Source of the DNA: Lotus japonicus
Taxonomy: Eukaryota > Streptophyta > Magnoliopsida > Fabales > Fabaceae
NCBI RefSeq assembly: GCF_012489685.1
Contig: NC_080042.1
Location: 16,754,150-16,818,149, forward strand
Length of the DNA: 64,000 bases
Direction of reading: 5' to 3'
In this document: one piece after another, positions 34,409-43,210 of the stretch
Numbering within the stretch: position 1 is the first letter of the stretch
How the letters are laid out: every line of letters starts with the position of its first letter
Position numbers and translations under genes: made by a program
Notes under the pieces: generated by a model
Database searches by the model: none
What the model saw: the letters and a program-made list of their open reading frames with translations, nothing else
Told to the model about the DNA's origin: nothing

Positions 34409-35283
34409 ATTTTGGAAAATTTCGAAAAATGAAAATTTCGCGATTTCGATTTTTCCTGTGTAATCCTCGGAAAATTCTAAGATAGGTTGTGGCGACAGAA
34501 TTTCAGAACTCAAAACAGGTTTCTTGGAATTTAATCAAACGACCAAAAGTCGGTGTAAATCGGTCTTACCCGAAAACTACTTTTTTGCAGTTGATGTCGG
34601 ATGAGAAAACTTCGTTCTGAAGAAAGATTAGAAATATCAAGGGAAGTAGGCGAACGCGGGTGGAATCTTCTAATTCTCCAAAGAAATATCAGTATGATTT
34701 TTGGTTTTCGAGGCTTGTTTTTAATGTTTACCGGCTTAAAAATGCACTTTATGGTTTTGACCTCGGATGCAGAAACTTCCTTCTGAAGAAAGATTCGGAA
34801 CGTCGATTAGAGTGGGCGTACGAAGATGAAATCTTTATTTGAAGCTCCGAACAGAAAAAGTCTTCATCGTCTGTTGATTTTAGGGTTTCTGAACTATCAG
34901 GGTTTCGGTTTCGGCAATCTTCCGAGTATTGGAATTGGGCGTTCTTACATTCCAGGGTTTCGCATCGAAACGCTTGTTTAGAGACGATCAAGAGAAGTTC
35001 TGACATTTCTCTGAAGATTTTTGGAATTAATTTCCGTCGTGTCTAAAAACGTAAATAAACTATTTTCTAGTGTTCTTGACCTAGGTTTAAATCAGACTAA
35101 TCGTGTTATAACTTTTATCGACTTCGATAAAATCCATAGCTTTTTCCTGAACTTTCTCCTTCACGAATTTATTCCATCCGAATAACACTTGTTCAGATTT
35201 TCCTTCACATTACATCAATTTAATCGCGAAAAGAAATCCTATTCGGTTTATTCCAAACTTAAAACTTCGGGTCTCACAGCTGC

Positions 35284-36091
35284 CAGGATCAAGAGAAAAA
35301 GAAGGGTTCTTGATGTTGAAGAATCTCCTGCTGTGATCAACAAAGCACTTGGTAGAAGTGCTGTTGAGTTTGTTGACGAGAAGTTGTCCTTGGATGTGCT
35401 TGCCAAGGAGATTACTGCTGGCCAAGTCCAGAAGTGGTCCATCAAGAAGTTGCTGTCTACAGGAACTCTAAGTGTAAAGTATGCCATCCTTAACAGGATT
35501 GGAGCTGTGAATTGGGTTCCTACCCAACATACATCTGGAGTTTCTACTGTTCTTGCAAGATTGATCTACAAAATTGGCACTTCTACTCATTTTGATTTTG
35601 GGTCTTTTGTGTTTGAACAGACTCTGAAGCATGCTGACACTTGTGCTGTGAAGTTGCCCATATCATTTCCATCTCTTCTTACAAAATTTATTCTTCAGCA
35701 GCATCCTCGGATCATCAGGGCTGATGAGGTTCCTTTTCCCTAGGGTGTTCCTATTAGCCTGGATTAGCGATTGTTTATGGAGCCACATGTCATCAACATT
35801 GTTGTGCCATTTAGCAGGACTTCTGCTCCTGCTCATGTGAGTGAATCTAGTACTAAGGCCACTATTGCTGAATTGATGGATGTTTCTAAGGCTCTACATG
35901 AGACTATTAGGATCAGCACTGCAAGGAAGCTAAAGGTTGATGCTTCGCTTCTCAAGCTTCAAGAGGAAGAAGGTCAAGAGGGTGAGCCAAGTGGTGTTGC
36001 TGCTGCTCCTCAGAATGCCAGCACTGAAGAAGAGGGAGAATCTGAAGAGAGTATAGAAGAAACTGAAGGCGACTCCAGTTCTGAAGATTAG
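35284..36091 (+). pseudogene. S1 env-like frame, C-terminal part
   Basis: This continues the frame broken at 22310. A basic patch (RIKRKRRVLD) opens a folded-looking segment (LAKEITAGQVQKWSIKKLL, LNRIGAVNWVPTQH, FDFGSFVFEQTLKHADT). It resembles the conserved core of plant transposon proteins of unknown function found beside retrotransposon pol genes. Two in-frame TAG codons follow at about 35740 and 35766. The frame then runs from FMEPHVINIVVPFSR to an acidic tail (EEEGESEESIEETEGDSSSED) ending at TAG 36089-36091. No convincing membrane segment is visible, so the envelope label is positional only. Confidence 0.65.
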
Positions 36092-36466
36092 TTTGTGTTT
36101 CTCATTTTCTTTTGGCTGTAGTTTCTGTCCCTTTGCCAAATTTGTGTTAAAAAGGGAGAGTAGATCTGTGTAGCTGTGAAAACTATGTGAATTGACTGGT
36201 TGTTTAGCTATTGTATGTCTCTTGATGCATTTGGTGATTAGCTTTTGTTCAAATTGCTTCTGGTTTGTTGGTTTGCACTTGTTGGATAGTAAGTATGTTT
36301 CTACTGCCATGTTCTTTTTTCCAACTGTGCTTTATGGAGTGTGCTGGTTGTTAATTGGATGCATCATTTGAACGGGAGTCTGCTACTAAAGGGGGGCTAT
36401 AGTTCTCTTTGTTTACTCTCTCTGTTCATTAAGTTGTTTTAGACAAAATTTGACAAAGGGGGAGAT
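36092..36466 (+). other. S1 3' untranslated region with three polypurine motifs
   Basis: This has no gene. It holds AAAAAGGGAGAG (about 36150), AAAGGGGGGCT (about 36388) and GACAAAGGGGGAGAT (36452-36466). The last ends at the LTR and should be the active tract. Repeated polypurine motifs here are a described feature of Sireviruses. Confidence 0.7.
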
Positions 36467-36642
36467 TGTTGTTACTTTGTTGTCTTGCATTTTGTCAAAA
36501 ACAAACGGATGTCGAGCTGATGTCGTGGCATCTGCCTTTGTGTTGCTATGACATCAGTCCTCAATTTGGAACGTTACTTGTGGGCCCATGTAGATTTTAT
36601 GAAGATATATTTTTGTAGTTACTTGAGGAACATGTAGCTGTA
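36467..36642 (+). repeat. S1 3' LTR, left segment
   Basis: It starts TGTTGTTACTTTG directly after the polypurine tract. It is interrupted by N1 after CTGTA (36638-36642) and resumes at 40630. Confidence 0.8.
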
Positions 36643-37881
36643 TGTAGGTAAATCCGCAAGTGTACGATTCCACCCGGTTTTAAATATCGAACCACGAAAT
36701 TGTGAGTGACTAAATTCAGTTTAAGCCTTGAGTATGAAGGTTTATTTTATTGATATAGAGATATGTCGAAGTAGCAAAGATAAAATAAACAAAAACTCAG
36801 AAAAGAACATGCTTTGGGTTCTTGCTCAACTAGTCAATTTAAGCACATCATTCTAAGCACATGTTCTCATGGATCTCTCCTTGATGCTATAGCCTAATTA
36901 CTCACTTATTGATTCCTCACATAAGCAATTCTCCCATACTAAAAGCTAAGCCCAATTCCTTGTGTACTTAGTCATTTATATGAGGTTTTAGATCATGCAA
37001 ATTCAGGCCAACAAACCACAGCCCTTCCTCTATTCCTAGTAGCAAGCAAAGAAGGGGTAATCCCAAATCGGTTCCCTAATCTATAACAAACTTCGGTTCT
37101 GATTATAGAAAAGCAAAAAGCAAGCATGCATACAAGCTTAGATTGAAATTCCGAATATAGGATTCAAGGAAAGAAGAAGATCATGTGGGAAAGAACTTAA
37201 GATTATAACTCAAATATGAAAAGTCTTACATGAAAACCAAAGCATAAGAAGAGAGATTAGCCAAGCATGGCTAGGCTAAGAACCTGAATTACAAGCTTGG
37301 AAGCCTTCTCTCACTCTCCTAGATGTTCCTCTCCTTCTAAAATTATGTAAAAATGGAATGGGTATCAAATATTACAAAAGAAAACCACTAAAAACGTATT
37401 TATAGGCAAAAGGGGCGAGTTTACTACCATCAGGGCGCTCAAGCGCCAGACCAGGGCGCTCAAGCGCCAGCAATAGATGCTGGCAGAAAATACCTACTTT
37501 GGCGCCCGTGCTCGCCCAAAAACCCCTTAAACTTCATTTTAATTCCACTTTAATGCCTTCCTCATGACTCCAAGCCTCTTGACCTTCCCTTTTCTTCAGT
37601 TTTCACCTGCTTATTCTCATCAAAGCTCAAGGAAAAATATCAAAAACTCAAAGGGTTATTAGCATAAAGACTCCAAAACAAGTGGAAATTACCTAAGACT
37701 CCTAATCTTTCCTAAAATGCAATAAAAGTCCTTATAAAACTACAAAATTACTAAACTAATGCAAATGCACAAATAAAAGTAAAAATCATGAGAATGCATG
37801 AAACACTACATGAGACACATGAAAAAGACTCAAAACTAGCAAAGAAATGACCCTAAAAACACTACTAAATTCGGATCATCA
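36643..37881 (-). repeat. N1 3' LTR
   Basis: The LTR is 1239 bp (+ strand TGTAGGTAAATCC...CATCA). It pairs with 39341-40624. It has two copies of GGCGCTCAAGCGCC (37434-37447, 37455-37468) where the other LTR has a longer set. TATA (minus) at 37397-37406. Confidence 0.92.
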
Positions 37882-39340
37882 CACAACTATACTCAACGAC
37901 AGCTCGCCCTCGAGCGTCACTAAGATTAGCTTGCCCTCAAGCACAAAGAATTACTCACAACACACATGCCAAAAGAGGGATACATTTTCAGCAAACCGGG
38001 GGATCAAGTGAATGATTTTAGTTCCAAGAGAAAGATACAACAATCAACCTTGTGCAACTTTTAGACAAAGAAGAATTAGAGTCCACTATGAGAAGCATTT
38101 ATAGCTAACATCCTAGCATGAGAAAATTGTTTAGTGCACTGAGCACACAAGCAAGTTCATAGGTTCTGGGAATCATTCACTCAAGAGCAACTAAAGTCGA
38201 ACATGCATTATTCATTGAGACTTCTAAATGGTTGTAATGTTGGCTAGGTAAAGCACATGGTAGGTGGTCCCTAAGGAAGACTATGGCTGCACAAAAATCT
38301 GAGTGTGGTCCTTCATGAAAACCGGAGCTTAAATCAATTGATACTTAGCACACAAGTCTCTCAACCCCTTGTTATTTTAGAACTTTTTTTCTTTTTTTTT
38401 TGGAACTCCATCTGTACCATGGAGTTCATTTTCTCATTTTCTCTTTTTTTGGAACTCCATCCAGGCAATGGAGTTCATTTTCTCTTTTGAATTTTTTCTT
38501 TCAATTTTTTTTTCTTTGGGGCAAGAGACAATTGCACTTTTCATAAACTAGCTCCGTTAAGGTTTAAGGACCACAACTCCCATTTAATCCAACCAAACAA
38601 CCAGCCCATATGACAAAGGTAACAAAGAATTCTCCACAAGGGCTCAAAAGGGTCAATTAGGGACAAAGATGTTATAAAACAAATTCTGAAGTCCAAGAAA
38701 ACCTACTAGTCTCAAAAATGAAAGTCTCATAGAGCTACTCTAAAGGGTGTGAGAAATGAAACACAGAACCAAGAAGGGAAAGTGAGTTAGGATCCTCTAG
38801 GGAAATTATATAGTGAAGGGTCAAAAATGGATCCTTGTGGACTCACATCAACTCTATCCTCAAGACAACATTTAAAAGACCGAAGTCTCTCCCTCTCTTT
38901 CCCAAACATACAATTACTCCCCAAAACAAAGCACAAAGTATCTACTTAAAAACATTTTCAAAACCAGCATCATGTGAGTGAGTAAGACTTGGGAACATGT
39001 CATTTGAGTAAAGGGCATAAAGACCAAGGTATAAAAGACTCTAAAAAAAAAAATGCATGATCAAATAGATAAACAAAATCAATAAAAGAAAAATATGCTA
39101 AAAATGCATAGACTAAACTCAGAGTAAGAAAAGAAACCTCCTTCCAAGTGATTGAGTGCTTCCAAGTGTTCTCCACTTTTATTTCATGAAAAACTAACAA
39201 AAGAAACCAAAACGTAAACTTGAAAAAAAACATGGGTTGTCTCCCATTCAGCCCTAAGTTATATCTTAGGTAGACTATACTTCAAACTCGTAACTCAAAC
39301 CAAAAATAACAAACAATCCCCGGCAACGGCGCCAAAAACT
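37882..39340 (-). other. N1 internal region, non-coding
   Basis: No gag or pol motif is seen on either strand. Two adjacent hairpins of the form GGAACTCCAT..ATGGAGTTC lie at 38402-38427 and 38451-38475 among T runs. The primer site is near the right end. No clear polypurine tract is visible next to the 3' LTR. Confidence 0.75.
39318..39334 (-). other. N1 primer binding site (tRNA-Asp)
   Basis: The + strand CCCCGGCAACGGCGCCA is the 3' end of tRNA-Asp. The minus strand is the complementary primer site, six bases inside the 5' LTR. Confidence 0.88.
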
Positions 39341-40624
39341 TGTTGGTAAATCCGTAAGTGTACGATTCCACCCGGTTTTAAATATCGAACCACGAAATTG
39401 TGAGTGACTAAATTCAGTTTAACTCTTGAGTATGAAGGTTTGTTTTATTGAAATAGAGATATGTCGAAGTAGCAAAGATAAAATAAACAAAAACTCAGAA
39501 AAAAATATGCTTTGGGTTCTTGCTCAACTAGTCAATTTAAGCACATCATTCTAAGCACATGTTCTCATGGATCTCTCCTTGATGCTATAGCCTAATTACT
39601 CACTTATTGATTCCTCACATAAGCAATTCTCCCATACTAAAAGCTAAGCCCAATTCCTTGTGTACTTAGTCATTTATATGAGGTTTTAGATCATGCAAAT
39701 TCAGGCCAACAAACCCCAGCCCTTCCTCTATTCCTAGTAGCAAGAAAAGAAGGGGTAATCCCAAATCGGTTCCCTAATCTATAACAAACTTCTGTTCTGC
39801 TTATAGAAAAGAAAAAAGCAAGCATGCATACAAGCTTAGTTTGAAATTCAGAATATGGGATTCAAGGAAAGAAGAAGATCATGTGGGAAAGAACTTAAGA
39901 TTATAACTCAAATATGAAAAGTCTTACATGAAAACCAAAGGATAAGAAGAGAGATTAGCTAAGCATGGCAGCCATGCTTGGCTAAGAACCTGAATTACAA
40001 GCTTGGAAGCCTTCTCTCACTCTCCTAGATGTTCCTCTCCTTCTAAACTTATGTAAAAATTGAATGGGTATCAAAGATTACAAAAGAAAACCACTAAAAA
40101 CTTATTTATAGGCAAAAGGGGAGAGTTTACTGCCATCAGGGCGCTCAAGCGCCAGACCAGGGGGCTCCAGCGCCAGCATCAGATGCTGGCAGAAAACACC
40201 CACTGTTTATCTGGCGCTCAGGCGCCAGACAGGGGCGCCTGAGCGCCTGTGCTCGCCCAAAAACCCCTTAAACTTCATTTTAATTCCACTTTAATGCCTT
40301 CTTCATGACTCCAAGCCTCTTGACCTTCCCTTTTCTTCAGTTTTCACCTGCTTATTCTCATCAACGCTCAAGGAAAAATATCAAGAAACTCAAAGGGTTA
40401 TTAGCACAATGGCTCCAAAACAAGTGGAAATTACCTAAGACTCCTAATCTTTCCTAAAATGCAATAAAAGTCCTTATAAAACTAAAAAATTACTAAACTA
40501 ATGCAAATGCACAAATAAAAGTAAAAATGCAAGAGAATGCATGAAACACTACATGAGACACATGAAAATGGCTCAAAACTAGCAAAGAAATGACCCTAAA
40601 AACACTACTAAATTCGGATAATCA
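39341..40624 (-). repeat. N1 5' LTR
   Basis: The LTR is 1284 bp (+ strand TGTTGGTAAATCC...AATCA). Compared with the 3' LTR it has about 45 extra bases within the palindrome cluster at 40140-40250. Confidence 0.92.
40103..40250 (-). promoter_or_regulatory. N1 LTR promoter: TATA box with upstream palindrome cluster
   Basis: On the minus strand, CCTATAAATA (40103-40112) is preceded by palindromes of the form GGCGCTCAAGCGCC (40140-40153), a decayed second copy, GGCGCTCAGGCGCC (40213-40226) and GGCGCCTGAGCGCC (40234-40247). CCAGCATCAGATGCTGG is also an inverted repeat. Position directly upstream of TATA suggests enhancer or factor-binding sites. Confidence 0.5.
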
Positions 40625-40629
40625 CTGTA

Positions 40630-41229
40630 CCAGAAGTGTTTGATTTGTGGGTTGTTATTTGTTGAAACAATCTTTGATAAAAGATTGAGTTTCTATCTTC
40701 ACGTTTGAATTTTGCAAGCCACCGCTGTTGAAGTCTATAAAAGAACAAAGACCTAAAGCTTGAAGACTACCGAAGCTAATAGAGAGATCAAGTGTTTTAG
40801 GATTGTTATTGTTCTTTGTTCTTTGTTGCTTGTGATCATACCTTGCTCACTAATTCTATAAAGCAAGGTTATGATCTGTATTAGTTGCATCTGCAAACTC
40901 TGATTGTTGAGTGTTTGTTACCAATCATTGTGGCAGTGATTGAGAGAAAGTGAGAGGGGCTCTCATACTTAGGTTGAAGTTCTAAGTAGAAATACACCGG
41001 GTAGATTAGGAAGTGAACAATGAACTGTTGTGTTTATGAGTGTCTGTAATTCCTGAATCTTGAGATAATGGATTTCCTTTCTTTGGGTGAAAACCCTCCA
41101 GACGTAGGTGAAGTTTTTCACTGAACTAGGTTACCAATTCTTGTGTCTTGTTTACTTGTGTTTTTTATTTATTGTTGTTACTGTTAGTCAGTTGTTGAAC
41201 CTGTTGTTCCAGCATCGTGTAGGACATCA
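40630..41229 (+). repeat. S1 3' LTR, right segment
   Basis: This continues from 36642 (CTGTA|CCAGAAGTG). TATAAAAG is at 40737-40744, followed by an R-U5-like stretch. The end at CATCA 41229 is a best guess. The other LTR is not in the window. Confidence 0.65.
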
Positions 41230-42397
41230 GTCCTGTGAGAGAACCAGAATTTCACAAACCTTCAGAGCGAGCTGAGCCAGAGTCAGATTCTCAAGAAGAA
41301 GCTGGTCTCTCTGATCCGCAGCTTCAGAAGAAGAGTAGAATAATTGCCTCTCACCCTAAGGAATTGATTCTGGGAAACAAAGATGAATCAGTCAGAACTA
41401 GATCAGCGTTCAAACCTTCAGAAGAGACTCTGTTATGCTTAAAAGGGTTGGTGTCACTAATTGAACCAAAATCTGTTGATAAAGCTCTTCCAAACAAGGA
41501 CTGGATTCTTGCTATGGAAGAAGAACTGAATCAATTATCCAAGAACGATGTATGGAACCTTGTTCAGAAACCCAGAGGTGTTCACATCATTGGAACCAAG
41601 TGGGTCTACAGAAACAAGCTCAATTGGAAAGGAGAAGTAGTCAGAAACAAAGCAAGGCTAGTTGCTCAAGGCTACCGTCAGCAAGAAGTGATAGATTACA
41701 CTGAAACGTTTGCTCCAGTAGCAAGATTGGAAGCTATAAGATTGTTGATCTCATTCTCTGTGAATCACAACATAGTTCTTCATCAAATGGATGTCAAAAG
41801 TGCGTTCTTGAATGGATACATCTCTGAAGAAGTATATGTGCATCAACCTGCTGGATTTGAAGATGAGGAGAACCCTGAACATGTCTTCAAGTTGAAGAAA
41901 CCTCTCTATGGTCTGAAGCAAGCTCCCAAAGCATGGTATGAGAGACTGAGCTCATTCCTTCTGGAAAAATGAGTTTGTAAGGGGTAAAGTAGATACGACT
42001 CTCTTTTGTAAATCCTACAAATATGACATCTTAATTGTGCACATTTATGTTGATGATATCATATTTGGGTCTGCTAATCCATCTCTTTGCAAAGAATTTT
42101 CTAAGATGATGCAGGCTGAATTTAAAATGAGTATGTTGGGAGAACTTAAGTACTTTCTAGGAATACATGTTGATCAAAAACCAGAAGCAACATATATCCA
42201 TTAGAGCAAGTACACAAAGGAACTTCTGAATAAGTTTAACATGACAGAAGCTACAATTGCCAAGACTCCAATATATCCTACATGCATTCTGGAGAAAGAA
42301 GATGCCAGTAGTAAAGTATGCCAAAAGCTCTGTCGTGGTATGATAGACTCTCTTCTATACTTAACCACAACTAGGCCAGATATTCTCTTTAGTGTAC
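41230..42397 (+). pseudogene. S2: Sirevirus pol fragment (integrase-RT linker and RT)
   Basis: It is closely related to S3 pol. The frame from about 41235 carries the linker (QKKSRIIASHPKELILGNKD), then the RT start (LVQKPRGVHIIGTKWVYRN), ARLVAQGY and [12 protein letters not shown]. An extra A near 41965 shifts the frame (S3 reads LLENEFVRG). The RT resumes with the intact catalytic box IYVDDIIFG (about 42045) and has TAG at 42202-42204. It ends within SLLYLTTTRPDILFSV at about 42397, where sequence changes to Athila gag. Both ends are cut: left by S1, right by a rearrangement. Confidence 0.88.
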
Positions 42398-43210
42398 TGT
42401 TGGTCAATCAAAATTCCAAGAACATGGCCTCCAACAAACAACTCTCCGAGGAAATGGCGGTAATCCGAAAACATATAGAGGAGACCAAGTCAAGTGGAGC
42501 CAAGATAACTTGCTTGGAGTGTGAGTTTTGTGGTGGGTCTCATGCTAGTAACCAGTGTACTCTTAATGATGGTGATGGTGAGACCAAAGCATCAATGCAT
42601 GGAGGAGGAGTCCCAACCACAGAACAAGATCCTTTTGTCCAGTCGCAAATTGTTGCAAAGGCGGTTGGCAAGAGGAGTCTAGAGGAGCTGATCGAGAGAT
42701 TCATTGATCATTCAACAAGTAATTACAAGAGCCACGAGATGGCTATAAAGAGCTTGGAGAGTCAATTGGGGCAGCTAGCGAAGCAAATGTCCGAAAATCA
42801 CCAAGGTAAGTTCCCTTCTGAAACTTTGGCTTTAACTGAGCAAGAAAATACTGTTGTTGTTTCTACTAGGAGTGGAAGAGTGTTACATGAGCCAGAGAAA
42901 AAAATTCAGGGAGAGAAAAATGAGGAAGCTGAGGTAGAGAGAGATGAGGGTGTTATGGAGGAAAGAGCTAGAGAGCCCACTAGAACTAGGATTGTTAACA
43001 CTCATATCCCTGAACTTCGCAAGATTCCATTTCCTGAGGCTTTGGTGAAGAAAAATTTGGATAAAAAATTTTCTAAGTTCTTGGAAGTTTTCAAAAAGCT
43101 CCATATTAATATTTCTTTCTCCGAAGCCTTAGAGAAAATGCCAATCTATGCTAAGTTCATGAAAGACATTCTCAGCAAGAGAAGGAAGTTGAGTGAGGTT
43201 GATGAAACTA
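42398..43210 (+). pseudogene. A2 gag fragment, Athila-like, plus strand
   Basis: The frame carries KQLSEEMAVIRKHIEETK, a zinc knuckle CEFCGGSHASNQC (about 42521-42559), SLEELIERFIDHSTSNYK, LESQLGQLAKQMSE, STRSGR, a charged spacer and then [42 protein letters not shown]. This is the C-terminal gag region that precedes protease in Athila elements. The open frame actually begins in S2 RT (42241) and runs on past the inversion point to 43281, so that 346-codon frame is a chimera of three sources. Confidence 0.85.

Larger units (their letters stand above)
22311..35278 (-). mobile_element. C1: chromovirus (Tekay/Del-like Ty3/gypsy), nearly full length
   Basis: The element is 12,968 bp and flanked by the target duplication GCTGC (22306-22310 and 35279-35283). 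It has LTRs of 4034 and 4260 bp, an initiator-Met primer site, one gag-pol frame with a single in-frame TAG, a polypurine tract and a C-terminal chromodomain-like region. The domain order gag-PR-RT-RH-INT-CHR defines chromoviruses. The lesions I see are the stop, an integrase active-site change and a 216-bp deletion in the 3' LTR. Confidence 0.93.
31019..35278 (-). repeat. C1 5' LTR
   Basis: The LTR is 4260 bp and pairs with 22311-26344. The TATA box at 34399-34408 puts the transcript start about 0.9 kb in, so roughly 3.3 kb of R-U5 leader is transcribed, including the LTR-internal frame at 31503-31985. It holds the 216-bp block (33467-33682) missing from the other LTR. Right flank GCTGC. Confidence 0.93.
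36643..40624 (-). mobile_element. N1: non-autonomous LTR retrotransposon (LARD-like), tRNA-Asp primed
   Basis: The element is 3982 bp with LTRs at 36643-37881 and 39341-40624 and target duplication CTGTA (36638-36642, 40625-40629). The tRNA-Asp primer site at 39318-39334 is on the minus strand, which sets the orientation. The internal region (1459 bp) has no coding sequence. It shares its primer type with Athila elements, so an Athila-type partner may supply enzymes; that is inference. Confidence 0.92.
1..41229 (+). mobile_element. S1: Sirevirus (Ty1/copia) element, 5' end off-window, carrying three nested insertions
   Basis: Visible S1 sequence is 1-2377, 21326-22310, 35284-36642 and 40630-41229. 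In order it holds integrase, reverse transcriptase, RNase H, an env-like frame, polypurine tracts and a 3' LTR. Order INT-RT-RH defines Ty1/copia. An extra frame after pol and repeated polypurine motifs before the LTR are features of Sireviruses (SIRE1/Maximus). The breaks are A1, C1 and N1, each flanked by a short duplication that restores continuity. The 3' boundary at 41229 (ending CATCA) is approximate, because the 5' LTR is outside the window and S1's own target duplication cannot be checked. S1 abuts a second Sirevirus pol fragment, so it probably inserted there. Confidence 0.85.

Noticed and set aside
35930..36310. Minus-strand 126-codon frame as an S1 counterpart of the S3 antisense gene
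   Set aside because: No similarity to the S3 antisense protein, no TATA box in place, and it overlaps the acidic tail of the env-like frame.
39318..39334. tRNA-Asp gene
   Set aside because: Only the 3' end sequence is present; it is a primer binding site on the minus strand.
36549..41234. Shared GACATCAGTCCT at 36550 and 41223
   Set aside because: Twelve bases at the presumed S1 LTR end and inside the LTR; no further match, so chance or too weak to define a boundary.
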